Of a DNA stretch of 64,000 nt, positions 1 to 7,561 are shown piece by piece. The position numbers were made by a program, and so were the translations under genes. Within the stretch, counting starts at the first letter, position 1; each line of letters opens with the position of its first letter. The DNA is taken from positions 62,001 to 126,000 of the forward strand of contig JBNJGD010000006.1 of NCBI GenBank assembly GCA_051747425.1. The letters are read 5' to 3'. The notes under the pieces were generated by a model that was not told the DNA's origin, did no database searches, and saw nothing but the letters and a program-made list of their open reading frames with translations. The stretch is from HTCC5015 sp051747425. Lineage in GTDB: Bacteria > Pseudomonadota > Gammaproteobacteria > HTCC5015.

Positions 1-513
1 CTGCAGGTGCGGCTCGAGGAGAGCGGCGCCGAGTGCAAACTCAACGGCGTCGCCGTGACCCAGGGCCGCCAGCACTACGACAACCACACGGTGATCGAGC
101 ATGTCGCCCCGCACTGCAACAGCGAGGAGACCTACCGCAACATCGCCGCGGACAAGTCCCATGTCATCTTCAACGGGCGCATCCACATTCATCCTGATGC
201 CCAGAAATCTCTGGCCGAGATGAACAACAAGAACCTGCTGCTCTCCTCCAGCGCCGAGATCGACACCAAGCCCGAGCTGGAGATTTACGCCGACGATGTA
301 CAGTGCGCCCACGGCGCCACCGTCGGCCGCCTCGACGAGCGCAGTCTGTTCTACCTGGTCTCCCGGGGCATCGACCGGCGTGAGGCCCAGACCCTGTTAA
401 GCATGGCCTTTATCAACGAACTGGTGGCCCAGGTGCCCGTGGACGGCGTCCGCGACATCGTCGACCAGCGCCTCAGCCAGTTCATCCAGCACGCCTTCCG
501 GGGAGAATCATGA
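1..513 (+). CDS. sufD: SufD, Fe-S cluster assembly scaffold subunit (3' part)
   Basis: This is the C-terminal ~170 residues of SufD; the gene runs in from before the window. SufD forms the SufBC2D scaffold on which Fe-S clusters are assembled in the cytosol. The visible part has the right-handed beta-helix end with the conserved segment HVAPHCNSEETYR and the SufD/SufB signature SVIFNGRIH-like stretch (SHVIFNGRIHIH), followed by KPELEIYADDVQCAHGAT and the helical tail that contacts SufC. Its TGA stop overlaps the sufS ATG (ATGA), so the two are probably translationally coupled. Reading is open from base 1, so no start can be assigned. Confidence 0.96.
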   Translation: MQVRLEESGAECKLNGVAVTQGRQHYDNHTVIEHVAPHCNSEETYRNIAADKSHVIFNGRIHIHPDAQKSLAEMNNKNLLLSSSAEIDTKPELEIYADDVQCAHGATVGRLDERSLFYLVSRGIDRREAQTLLSMAFINELVAQVPVDGVRDIVDQRLSQFIQHAFRGES

Positions 514-1730
514 GCCTCGATGTTCATCAGATTCGCCAGGACTTCCCCCTGCTGACCCAGCGCGTGCACGACAAGCCGCTGGTCTATCTCGACAACGGCG
601 CCTCGTCCCAGCGACCCGCCGCCGTACTAGACGCCATGGACCGCTACTACCGCGAGTGCCACAGCAATGTGCACCGCGGCGCCCACACGCTGGGCGACCG
701 CGCCACCGCCCTCTTCGAGGGCGCCCGGGACAAGGTGCGCGACTTCCTTAACGCCCCGCGCCGGGAGGACATCATCTGGGTGCGCGGCACCACCGAGGCC
801 ATCAACCTGGTGGCCAACGGCCTGGCTCCGCGCATTCAGCCCGGCGACGAGATCCTGATTACCCACATGGAGCACCACGCCAATATCGTGCCCTGGCAGA
901 TGTTGTCCGAGCGCACCGGCGCCGAGCTCAAGGTGGTCGCCGTGGACGAGCGCGGCCAGCTCGATCTCGACAGCTTCGAACAGCAACTGGGTGAGAAGAC
1001 GCGCATCCTGGCCGTGACCCATGTCTCCAATGTGCTTGGCACCATCAACCCGGTGGAAGACATGGTGGCCAAAGCCAAAGCCGCCGGCGCCATCACCGTG
1101 ATCGACGGCGCCCAGGCCGTGCCCCACTTCGTGCCCGATGTGCAGGCCATCGACTGCGATTTCTACGCCTTTTCCGGCCACAAGATGTTTGGCCCCACCG
1201 GCATCGGCGTACTCTACGGGCGCAGTGAATTGCTCGAAGACATGCCCCCCTACCAGGGCGGCGGCGAAATGATCGAGCGGGTGAGTTTTGAAAAGACCAC
1301 CTGGAACGAACTGCCCTACAAATTCGAAGCCGGCACTCCGGCCATCGCCGAGGCCGTGGGCCTGGGCGCGGCCATCGACTATCTGGGTGATCTCGACCGC
1401 GATGAACTGGAACGCTTTGAAGCCGAGCTGCTCGAGCGCGCTACGGCGCGGCTCTCGGCCATCCCCGGCCTGCGTCTGATCGGCACCGCCGAACGCAAGG
1501 TGCCGGTACTGTCCTTTATGATCGACGGCCTGCACCCCAGTGACATCGGCACCCTGCTCGACCAGCAGGGCATTGCCATCCGCACCGGTCATCACTGCGC
1601 CATGCCGCTGATGGAGCGCTACGGCGTACCCGGTACGGCGCGGGCCTCGCTGGCCTTCTACAACAGCCTCGAAGAGATCGACCAGCTCGGCGATGCGCTG
1701 GAAAAAATTCAACGATTGTTCGCCGGCTGA
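510..1730 (+). CDS. sufS: SufS, cysteine desulfurase (group II)
   Basis: PLP-dependent enzyme that takes sulfur from L-cysteine as a persulfide and passes it to SufE. At 406 aa it has the normal length of the family. The PLP-binding lysine lies in FSGHKMFGPTG (around residue 228) and the catalytic persulfide cysteine in RTGHHCAMPLM (near residue 365). The short group II active-site loop and N-terminal VYLDNGASSQRP also fit. The ATG overlaps the sufD stop. It is followed by sufT and sufE in the same direction, which makes a single suf operon likely. Confidence 0.97.
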   Translation: MSLDVHQIRQDFPLLTQRVHDKPLVYLDNGASSQRPAAVLDAMDRYYRECHSNVHRGAHTLGDRATALFEGARDKVRDFLNAPRREDIIWVRGTTEAINLVANGLAPRIQPGDEILITHMEHHANIVPWQMLSERTGAELKVVAVDERGQLDLDSFEQQLGEKTRILAVTHVSNVLGTINPVEDMVAKAKAAGAITVIDGAQAVPHFVPDVQAIDCDFYAFSGHKMFGPTGIGVLYGRSELLEDMPPYQGGGEMIERVSFEKTTWNELPYKFEAGTPAIAEAVGLGAAIDYLGDLDRDELERFEAELLERATARLSAIPGLRLIGTAERKVPVLSFMIDGLHPSDIGTLLDQQGIAIRTGHHCAMPLMERYGVPGTARASLAFYNSLEEIDQLGDALEKIQRLFAG

Positions 1731-1756
1731 ACGGCAACTACGGAGTCACACGCGAC

Positions 1757-2299
1757 ATGCAAGAACGCGAAACCATAATTACCACGCGGGATGTCATCGC
1801 CCGCCTGGTTCCCGCGGGCACCGAAATCCAGATTCCCGCCGAGACCTTCGTCACGGTCACCCAGTCCCTGGGCGGCTCGTTTACCATTTCGGTCAACGGC
1901 AATCTGGCCCGCATCGAGGGCGAGGACGCCGACGCCCTGGGCAAGGAACCGCCCACCAATGACCTCGAAGCCAATGAAGACGGCACCATCAACGAGGACC
2001 AGGTCTGGCAAACGCTGCACACCTGCTTCGACCCGGAAATCCCCGTGGACATCGTCGAACTCGGTCTGATCTACGACTGCCAGGTCGTCAACACCGAAGA
2101 CAACGGCAATGCGGTACACATCCTGATGACCCTCACCGCCCCCGGCTGCGGCATGGGTCCGGTGATTGCCGATGAGGTCAAACACAAGGTGGAAGCGCTA
2201 CCCAATGTCGACCGCGCCAATGTCGAGCTGACCTTCGACCCGCCGTGGGATTACAGCCGACTCAGCGACACCGCCAAACTCGAACTGGGCATGATGTAG
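1757..2299 (+). CDS. sufT: SufT, Fe-S cluster maturation protein (DUF59/MIP18 family)
   Basis: 180-aa protein whose C-terminal half (about residues 75-175) is a DUF59/MIP18 domain with DPEIPVDIVELGLIYD and the conserved cysteine in LTAPGCGMG. This architecture with an extra N-terminal domain is the one annotated as SufT in proteobacterial suf operons, where it helps mature Fe-S proteins. The N-terminal ~70 residues (VIARLVPAGTEIQIPAETFV) are the usual SufT extension. The ATG follows a CGGAG-type ribosome site, 26 bases after sufS, and sufE begins 8 bases after its stop. Confidence 0.92.
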   Translation: MQERETIITTRDVIARLVPAGTEIQIPAETFVTVTQSLGGSFTISVNGNLARIEGEDADALGKEPPTNDLEANEDGTINEDQVWQTLHTCFDPEIPVDIVELGLIYDCQVVNTEDNGNAVHILMTLTAPGCGMGPVIADEVKHKVEALPNVDRANVELTFDPPWDYSRLSDTAKLELGMM

Positions 2300-2307
2300 A
2301 GAACGCC

Positions 2308-2757
2308 ATGAGTGACTACCCCTTCAAGCAGACGCCCTTTGGCCAGAAGATCAATACCGACGACATCGTCGGTGACTTCGACTTCCTCGACGACTGGGAA
2401 GAGCGCTACGCCTACATCATCGATCTGGGCAGGCAGCTCCCCGAGTTTCCCGAGAGCGAAAAGATCGAGGACAATTATGTCCACGGCTGCCAGAGCCAGG
2501 TGTGGCTGATCCACCAGGTGGAGGACGGCAAGCTCTACCTGCTGATCGACAGCGACGCCATCATCGTCCGCGGCCTGGCCGCCATCGTCCTCACCGCGCT
2601 CAACGCCAAGACCCCGCAGGAGCTGATCGACACCGATGTCGACGACCTCTTCCAACAGCTCGATCTCTTCCGCCACATCTCCCCCACCCGCGGCAACGGC
2701 CTGCGCGCCATGGTAGAAAAAATCCGCCGCATCGCCGCCACCGAAGCCGCTGCTTGA
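2308..2757 (+). CDS. sufE: SufE, sulfur acceptor for SufS
   Basis: Small (149 aa) cytosolic partner of SufS that accepts the persulfide sulfur and hands it to the SufBCD scaffold. The acceptor cysteine is in VHGCQSQVW (about residue 54), the hallmark of the SufE/CsdE family, and the C-terminal LSPTRGNGL-like motif (ISPTRGNGLRAM) is present. An ATG 63 bases upstream is in frame but lies inside sufT, so the start at 2308, eight bases after the sufT stop, is preferred. It is the last gene of the suf operon here. Confidence 0.95.
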   Translation: MSDYPFKQTPFGQKINTDDIVGDFDFLDDWEERYAYIIDLGRQLPEFPESEKIEDNYVHGCQSQVWLIHQVEDGKLYLLIDSDAIIVRGLAAIVLTALNAKTPQELIDTDVDDLFQQLDLFRHISPTRGNGLRAMVEKIRRIAATEAAA

Positions 2758-2901
2758 AACCCGGGTGAAATAACACAGAGTGCACAGGGCCCACAGAGGT
2801 CACTGAGGTTCTTGAGCCATTCCGGAAAGCGCACAGTGCTTATCCGGAACCTCACACCTTGACGGTTTCTTCACGGCTGAATGGTATGAGTAAGAAGATG
2901 T

Positions 2902-2978
2902 GTCATCGCGAGGAGCGAAGCGACGCGGCGATCTGCCGAACCGTTCCCGCAGATTGCTTCGCTACCGCTCGCAATGAC
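2902..2978. repeat. 77-bp palindromic repeat, copy 1
   Basis: Starts GTCATCGCGAGGAGCGAAG and ends CGCTCGCAATGAC, so the ends are imperfectly complementary and the transcript would fold into one long hairpin. It is nearly identical to the copy at 2986-3062, in the same orientation and separated by 7 bp. Palindromes of this GTCAT(T/C)GCGAGGAGCGAAGCGA type are widespread intergenic repeats in bacteria. Confidence 0.85.
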
Positions 2979-2985
2979 ACAAGAA

Positions 2986-3062
2986 GTCATCGCGAGGAGC
3001 GAAGCGACGCGGCGATCTGCCGAACCATTGCCGCAGATTGCTTCGCTACCGCTCGCAATGAC
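2986..3062. repeat. 77-bp palindromic repeat, copy 2
   Basis: Second tandem copy of the unit at 2902-2978; the two differ at only a couple of positions near the middle (CCGTTCCC versus CCATTGCC). The ends GTCATCGCGAGG and GCTCGCAATGAC are again complementary. A conserved tandem pair suggests recent duplication or gene conversion. Confidence 0.85.
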
Positions 3063-3101
3063 TTGAAGCCTCAGTGCTCTCTGTGAACTCTGTGGCTTAG
3101 C

Positions 3102-3250
3102 AAAAAAAAGACAAAAAAAAGGGCCTGAAGATGCAGCGCTTGGCGCTGGCTTCAGACCCTCGGTACAAGATCTTGAAAAAGATTGTACTCAAGACAGCCA
3201 TACCGGATGCGCTAGGAGAACAGGGGATGAACGCAACGCATCCGATGGCT
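3102..3250 (-). ncRNA. Candidate small RNA with three stem-loops and an intrinsic terminator
   Basis: Read on the minus strand, about 140 nt fold into three successive hairpins. Stem 1 pairs AGCCAT/CGGATGCG (3250-3237) with CGCATCCG/ATGGCT (3211-3196) around a C-rich loop containing UCAUCCCC and UUCUCCU. Stem 2 pairs GTACAATCTT with AAGATCTTGTAC (about 3188-3163). Stem 3 (3160-3121) is a long GC-rich stem, GGGTCTGAAG to CTTCAGGCCC with an inner CAGCGC/GCGCTG stem, followed by eight U and then eight more U. A TAAAAT box at 3259-3254 and TTCACG about 15 nt upstream could be its promoter. The C-rich loop is complementary to Shine-Dalgarno-like sequence. It could instead be the 3' end and terminator of the hisC-HNH transcript. 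No known RNA family was recognised. Confidence 0.5.
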
Positions 3251-3259
3251 CGTATTTTA

Positions 3260-3272
3260 TGTGCAGTGCACA
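3260..3272. promoter_or_regulatory. Perfect 13-bp palindrome in the candidate sRNA promoter
   Basis: TGTGCAGTGCACA reads the same on both strands around its central base. It lies between the proposed -35 and -10 boxes of the small RNA at 3102-3250, the usual place for a repressor operator. The binding protein is unknown. Confidence 0.35.
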
Positions 3273-3342
3273 ATCGTGAACATCGATAGACCCGACAGAG
3301 TGTCACAATAGGCGCCAAAAATTGTGGAATAATACGCCAAGG

Positions 3343-3666
3343 CTACTGGCGCTTTTTAACAATATTCACCTTCAGGCCTGCCGGCTTGTCCGCTATCCAC
3401 CGACAAAACCGCGCCACTTCCGGGTGTTGCGACAGTGCCTCCAGCGTATTGTATTCCCGCTCCAGTGACTTGTTGTACAGCACCGCGTGCACCTGGGAGT
3501 GACAGGGACGACACAGCAGGGCGATGCGCTGATGCACTTCCTCCCGATCAAACTGGCGTTTATTGCGCTTGTTGTGGTGACGGGTTCTGGGTATCAGGTG
3601 GTGCCGCGTGATCTGGTCCACGCGGCGACCACACAATTCGCAAGTGCCGGACTCCAGTCTCGCCAC
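3343..3666 (-). CDS. HNH endonuclease-like protein
   Basis: Compact 107-aa protein with a zinc-ribbon HNH (beta-beta-alpha-metal) fold: a CELC pair at residues ~9-12, the HHLIPR catalytic histidine motif at ~22-27 and a CRPCHSQVH second pair with the metal-binding histidine near 53-60. Such proteins are nucleases or nicking enzymes; the substrate is unknown. The start is a GTG four bases after the hisC stop, so it is probably the last gene of a hisC-HNH transcript. The remainder, rich in Arg and Lys, fits DNA binding. No phage or restriction genes adjoin it. Confidence 0.8.
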   Translation of the reverse strand: MARLESGTCELCGRRVDQITRHHLIPRTRHHNKRNKRQFDREEVHQRIALLCRPCHSQVHAVLYNKSLEREYNTLEALSQHPEVARFCRWIADKPAGLKVNIVKKRQ

Positions 3667-3670
3667 TCGC

Positions 3671-4744
3671 TTACAGGCTGTCTTTCAGCGCCTCGAGGAA
3701 GGCGGTGTTTTCTTCAGGCGTACCCACAGTCACCCTCAGGCAGTCACGGAGCACCCCACCGGCCTTGCTCATATTCTTGATCAGCACTCCGCGCTGGCGA
3801 AGCCCCTCAAACACCGCGCCGGCATCGGCACTGCGCAGGCGAAAGAGAATAAAATTGGCCCGACTTGGGTACACTTGTATACCTTCAATCGCCGCCAGGG
3901 CCGCCATCAGCGATTGGCGATCATGGCGGATCTGCGCCGCCTGGCGCTCGAACTCCTCCAGGTGCTCCAGGGCGAACTCGGCGCTGTGCTGGGTGAGTAC
4001 ATTGATGTTGTAGGGCAGGCGCACCTTGTCAAACTGGACCAGCCACTCCGGCGATCCCGCCAGCACCCCCAGACGCAAACCGGCCAGACCCAGTTTGGAC
4101 ACGGTGCGCATGACCAGCATATTGGGAAAGCGCCCCAGATCGCCCATAAAGCTGTCTTCGGCAAAGGGCTGGTAGGCCTCGTCGATCACCACCAGCCCCT
4201 CGGCGGCGGCGATAATGGCCTCGATGTCGCCGCGCTCAAAGGCGTTGGCCGTGGGGTTGTTGGGGTAGGCAATAAAAATCAGCTCGGGCTGGTGGCTCTT
4301 CACCGCCTCCAGAGTCCTTTCCAGATCCAGCGAGAAGTCCTCTTCGCCGAGTGGCACCCCCAGATAGTCCATCCCGGTAAAGCGGGCGATCATTTTGTAC
4401 ATCACAAAGCCCGGCTCCAGCGCCATCAGAGTGGCGCCGGGACGGGCCATGGCCATGGCCATGATCTGGATGATTTCGTCCGAGCCGTTGCCCAGCATCA
4501 CGCTCTGCCCCTCGGGCACGGCCATGGCCTGCTTGAGGCGCGCGGTGAGCGTCTTGGCCGCCGGGTCCGGGTAGCGATTCATGGCCACCTGACGCAGGCG
4601 CTCCGTCCAGGCATCGAGCATGGCTTCGGGCCAGGCGTAGGGATTCTCCATGGCATCAAGCTTGATGTAACCCGAGGCATCGGGCACCGGATAAGCGGAG
4701 AGTTCGAGAATGTCGGGGCGAATGAGTTGCTCGGGCGTCTTCAT
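3671..4744 (-). CDS. hisC: HisC, histidinol-phosphate aminotransferase
   Basis: PLP enzyme of histidine synthesis that transaminates imidazole acetol phosphate to histidinol phosphate. 357 aa, normal for HisC. Visible motifs: LDAMENPYAWP near the N-terminus, the YPNNPTAN substrate/cofactor segment, VVIDEAYQPF, and the PLP lysine in MRTVSKLGLAGLRLG. An in-frame ATG lies 30 bases upstream, but MKTPEQLIRPDI matches where HisC normally begins. Related genomes usually have hisG-hisD-hisC together; here hisD is at 25223, more than 20 kb away. Confidence 0.95.
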   Translation of the reverse strand: MKTPEQLIRPDILELSAYPVPDASGYIKLDAMENPYAWPEAMLDAWTERLRQVAMNRYPDPAAKTLTARLKQAMAVPEGQSVMLGNGSDEIIQIMAMAMARPGATLMALEPGFVMYKMIARFTGMDYLGVPLGEEDFSLDLERTLEAVKSHQPELIFIAYPNNPTANAFERGDIEAIIAAAEGLVVIDEAYQPFAEDSFMGDLGRFPNMLVMRTVSKLGLAGLRLGVLAGSPEWLVQFDKVRLPYNINVLTQHSAEFALEHLEEFERQAAQIRHDRQSLMAALAAIEGIQVYPSRANFILFRLRSADAGAVFEGLRQRGVLIKNMSKAGGVLRDCLRVTVGTPEENTAFLEALKDSL

Positions 4745-4818
4745 GGATAAAACCGTATTGAGGATGGCGCGCACTATACCACTGCCGCTGTGGCGCCAAA
4801 AGGCACTACAATACCGCC

Positions 4819-6192
4819 ATGAGAAAGCCCGATCGACAACGCCGACACAAGCCCCAGCGCAGCCAACGCCGCCACACCGCCGCCCTGCCCACTGTGGAAC
4901 GGACCATCGACGGCCTCAGCCACGAGGGCCGCGGCGTGGCCCGCCAAGGCAAGACCTGTTTTGTCAGCGGCGCCCTGCCCGGCGAGACCGCGCGGGTACA
5001 ACTCACCGCACAAAAGCGGCGCTTTGACGAGGGTAAAGCGGTGGAGATTCTGTCCGCCAGCCCCGACCGCCAGGCGCCGCCCTGCCCCCACTACGACGAC
5101 TGCGGCGGCTGCGACCTGCAACACCTGAGCCACCCGGCGCAGGTTCGGCACAAACAACAGACGGTGCTGGAGCAACTGGCCCGCCAGGCCGACATCGCGC
5201 CACAACAGGTGCTCGACAGCGTGTCGCTGGACATCGACGGGCTGAACTACCGCAGCCGCGCCCGCCTGGCCTGCTGGTACGACGGCCGCCGCAACCAGTA
5301 CCACCTGGGCTATCGGCGCGCCGCCAGCCGCGAGATTCTGCCCGTGGAGACCTGCCCGATCCTGGTAGAGCCACTGGCCCGCTTGCTTCCGGCTCTGCAG
5401 TCCGGGCTGCCACGATGGAATCTGAAAAAGCGCCTGGGGCACCTCGACCTGTTTCTCAACGAACCCCAGCCCGGCGTCACCGAGCCCGCTGTCTGCCTGC
5501 GCCTCAACCAGCCGCCCACCGAAGAGAGCCGGGAGGCCATGGCCGCCTTCGCCCGCGAGCAGCAAATCACCCTGGCCTGGCGCGATGACCAGACAACGGA
5601 AACCCTCCACGGCCACAGAGAATTGAGCTACTACCTGGCGGGTGGCGAACTGAGGCTAAGCCTGGACTGGGGAGACTTCAGCCAGGCCAATCGAGTGCTG
5701 AATCAACGCCTGGTTGAGAGCGCTGTGGCGCAATTGGCGCCGCCTCCCGGCGCCCGGGTGCTGGACGCCTTCTGCGGCGTGGGCAACTTCAGCCTGGCCC
5801 TGGCCCAGGCCGGGGCGCGCGTACTGGGGCTGGAGGGCAACCCCGACATGGTCGCTCGCGCCAAAGACAACGCGGCGCAAAACGGGCTGGATCTGTGTGA
5901 ATTCAAATCGGTCGACCTGATGAGCGAGGACGGCATCGGCCGCCACGACCTGGACGGCCTGCACCACGCCCTGCTCGATCCGCCCCGGGAAGGCGCCGAG
6001 GTGTTATGTCAGCGCCTGGCCCGGGCCAAGGACCTGCACCAGTTGCTCTACATCTCCTGCAACCCGGCCACCTTCAGCCGCGACGCCGCCCACCTCAAAG
6101 CCGGCGGCTTTGCCCTGGAAACCCTGCAGATCTGGGACATGTTTCCCCACAGCCACCACGGCGAGCTGGCCGCCCTGTTCTCTCGCCACTAA
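4819..6192 (+). CDS. rlmD: RlmD (RumA), 23S rRNA m5U1939 methyltransferase
   Basis: S-adenosylmethionine-dependent enzyme that methylates U1939 of 23S rRNA. At 457 aa it is typical. In order: an N-terminal TRAM domain (about residues 25-80; IDGLSHEGRGVAR), a [4Fe-4S]-binding cluster CPHYDDCGGCDLQH (~90-103), a central RNA-binding region, and a Rossmann methyltransferase domain with DAFCGVGNFSLALA, LLDPPREGA and the catalytic cysteine in YISCNPATFSRD. It is transcribed divergently from hisC with a 74-bp gap and convergently toward the hydrolase gene. Confidence 0.95.
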   Translation: MRKPDRQRRHKPQRSQRRHTAALPTVERTIDGLSHEGRGVARQGKTCFVSGALPGETARVQLTAQKRRFDEGKAVEILSASPDRQAPPCPHYDDCGGCDLQHLSHPAQVRHKQQTVLEQLARQADIAPQQVLDSVSLDIDGLNYRSRARLACWYDGRRNQYHLGYRRAASREILPVETCPILVEPLARLLPALQSGLPRWNLKKRLGHLDLFLNEPQPGVTEPAVCLRLNQPPTEESREAMAAFAREQQITLAWRDDQTTETLHGHRELSYYLAGGELRLSLDWGDFSQANRVLNQRLVESAVAQLAPPPGARVLDAFCGVGNFSLALAQAGARVLGLEGNPDMVARAKDNAAQNGLDLCEFKSVDLMSEDGIGRHDLDGLHHALLDPPREGAEVLCQRLARAKDLHQLLYISCNPATFSRDAAHLKAGGFALETLQIWDMFPHSHHGELAALFSRH

Positions 6193-6220
6193 CTGGTTCA
6201 GCCGGATCAGGCTGAACCAG
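6193..6220. terminator. Hairpin between convergent rlmD and hydrolase genes
   Basis: A perfect 11-bp inverted repeat, CTGGTTCAGCC and GGCTGAACCAG with a 6-base loop, starts right after the rlmD stop and overlaps the last codons of the convergent gene. It lacks a T-run, so it may act as a bidirectional 3'-end hairpin rather than a strong intrinsic terminator. Confidence 0.5.
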
Positions 6221-7301
6221 CGACACCGCCCTCCCGTGTCAGTTCGCCAAAATGGTCCGCCAGACGGGCCTGGTGGCGCAGCATGTTCAAAGTGGCCAGA
6301 CGCCCGGACACCCGGCGCGGTGCATAACCCCATTCGCGATAGAGCGTCCAGGCGTTGGTCACCAGGCGCTCCGGGGCCTCCCAGTAGCACCACACCTTGC
6401 GCTGGCGCCACATCAGCTCCAGCACCGCCTTCGACGCTCGCTCGGGGGCGACCCCCTGATCAAAGCAGGCGCGCAGATGTTTTTGAATGTACTCCCAGTA
6501 ATCAATCGCCGCCTGAACCTGGGCCCGACCCGCCACCGGGCCATGACCGGGAACAAACACATCGGCCTTTAGCGACAGCATGGTGCGCAGCGCCTGGATA
6601 ACATTGTCCACCGGCCCGGAGCGCGCCACCGGCGTGCAATTGACATAGAGAAAATCGCCGGCGAACACCACCTTGTCGGCCGGCACATAGACAATGCTGT
6701 CACCGTCACTGTGGCCCGGCCCCAACTCCATAACCACCACATCAATACCGTTAACCGACAGGGTGCGCTCACCGGTAAAGACATCGTTGGGCAAGGTCAG
6801 CCTGACCAGGGAAAACTGATAGGGCGCCAGTAGACGCAACAGGTACTGACCCAATCGATTCCAGCCCGCCACTGGCAACCACTTCAGCAAACTGCAACCC
6901 AGCTTGGCCAGGGCCAGGTGACCGGGGCGGTTTAGCCGCATCTGATCGCGACAGGCGCGCGTCGCCAGAATATGGCGGTCGCTAAAGCATTGATTGCCCC
7001 AACAGTGATCGCCGTCGGCGTGGGTGTTAATCACATGGGTAATCGGCGAACCGTCCAGCAAGACATCCACCCCGTCGAGCATTTCCTTTGCGCAGTCGGG
7101 GTCCCAGCCGGTATCGACGAGAATGCTGCGATTGATGCAGCGGATAATCCCGCTGTTGGACTCGCCCCAGGCCCCGTTGGGTACGATCCATGCGTGGCTA
7201 TGGCGACCCAGTCGATAAAGCCCCTCGCGGTATTTTGGCAATACCCCGAGACGAGTGTGACGATGGGTGGGTCCGGATAGCCACTCAATGTTCGGATTCA
7301 T
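6207..7301 (-). CDS. Metallo-beta-lactamase-fold hydrolase
   Basis: 364-aa protein with the di-zinc motif THADGDHCWGN (around residue 95), a second-shell ELGPGHSDGDSIVY (GHS variant of the third metal ligand), VFAGDFLY and FVPGHGPVAG, all in the order seen in MBL-fold hydrolases. The C-terminal ~110 residues form a helical extension like those of quinoprotein-relay-like or alkylsulfatase-related MBL proteins; the substrate cannot be named. The start at MNPNIEWLSG follows an AAGGGAAA site; a longer in-frame start lies 54 bases upstream. It faces a tetR gene, which probably controls it. Confidence 0.85.
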   Translation of the reverse strand: MNPNIEWLSGPTHRHTRLGVLPKYREGLYRLGRHSHAWIVPNGAWGESNSGIIRCINRSILVDTGWDPDCAKEMLDGVDVLLDGSPITHVINTHADGDHCWGNQCFSDRHILATRACRDQMRLNRPGHLALAKLGCSLLKWLPVAGWNRLGQYLLRLLAPYQFSLVRLTLPNDVFTGERTLSVNGIDVVVMELGPGHSDGDSIVYVPADKVVFAGDFLYVNCTPVARSGPVDNVIQALRTMLSLKADVFVPGHGPVAGRAQVQAAIDYWEYIQKHLRACFDQGVAPERASKAVLELMWRQRKVWCYWEAPERLVTNAWTLYREWGYAPRRVSGRLATLNMLRHQARLADHFGELTREGGVAGSA

Positions 7302-7463
7302 CAACAGAATTTCCCTTAAAAGCGTAACCAGCCATCGCCGGAAAGCCACAGCCAATCGGGTTTCACGACTTTTTCAAAATCGGGGGATCGACGCAGTCTT
7401 TTGATTGTTGTTCTATAGTCCGTGTAGAGGTTTGATCCATCCAACATGGAACCCTCTTTGCAT

Positions 7464-7496
7464 CCAATACTTGGCAAAGAGTATCCAAATGGATAC
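7464..7496. promoter_or_regulatory. Palindromes between hydrolase and tetR (candidate TetR operator)
   Basis: The 260-bp divergent intergenic region holds a perfect inverted repeat GTATCCA-AA-TGGATAC at 7481-7496 and, just before it, CCAA-TAC-TTGG at 7464-7474. Size and spacing suit dimeric TetR binding, and the position between 6207-7301 (minus) and 7562-8152 (plus) would let the regulator act on both genes. Confidence 0.55.
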
Positions 7497-7561
7497 CACT
7501 CGTCAACACAACATGCACTAACATAACTAGAAAATTCACAATAAAAAGAAGGGAAAACCTC

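Larger units (their letters stand above)
2773..3096. repeat. Repeat island with imperfect terminal inverted repeats (MITE-like)
   Basis: The gene-free stretch after sufE is bounded by an imperfect inverted repeat: left arm 2773-2808 (CACAGAG..CACAG..CACTGAGG) and right arm 3069-3096 (CCTCAGTG..CTGTG..CTCTGTGG). Between the arms sit two tandem copies of a 77-bp palindromic unit. No reading frame here looks coding; the short frames run through the repeats. The arrangement resembles a miniature, transposase-less element or stacked intergenic palindromes. No target-site duplication could be identified with confidence. Confidence 0.55.

Noticed and set aside
627..1712. 361-codon antisense frame under sufS
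   Set aside because: Shadow of a high-GC gene; composition His/Gly/Val-rich, typical of antisense frames.
2902..3062. Possible two-repeat CRISPR array
   Set aside because: Units are 77 bp palindromes with a 7-bp gap, not 24-37 bp repeats with 30-40 bp spacers; no cas genes.
2859..3086. 75-codon plus-strand frame through the 77-bp repeats
   Set aside because: The peptide is the translation of the palindromic repeat itself (a duplicated HREERSDAAICRT motif), a well-known artefact.
3097..3318. 73-codon minus-strand reading frame over the candidate sRNA
   Set aside because: It overlaps the hairpins and terminator, has no ribosome site and no recognisable domain; an RNA explains the region better.
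3343..3666. HNH gene as part of a homing element or restriction system
   Set aside because: No intron/intein splice features in hisC and no methyltransferase beside it; it sits in a normal operon position.
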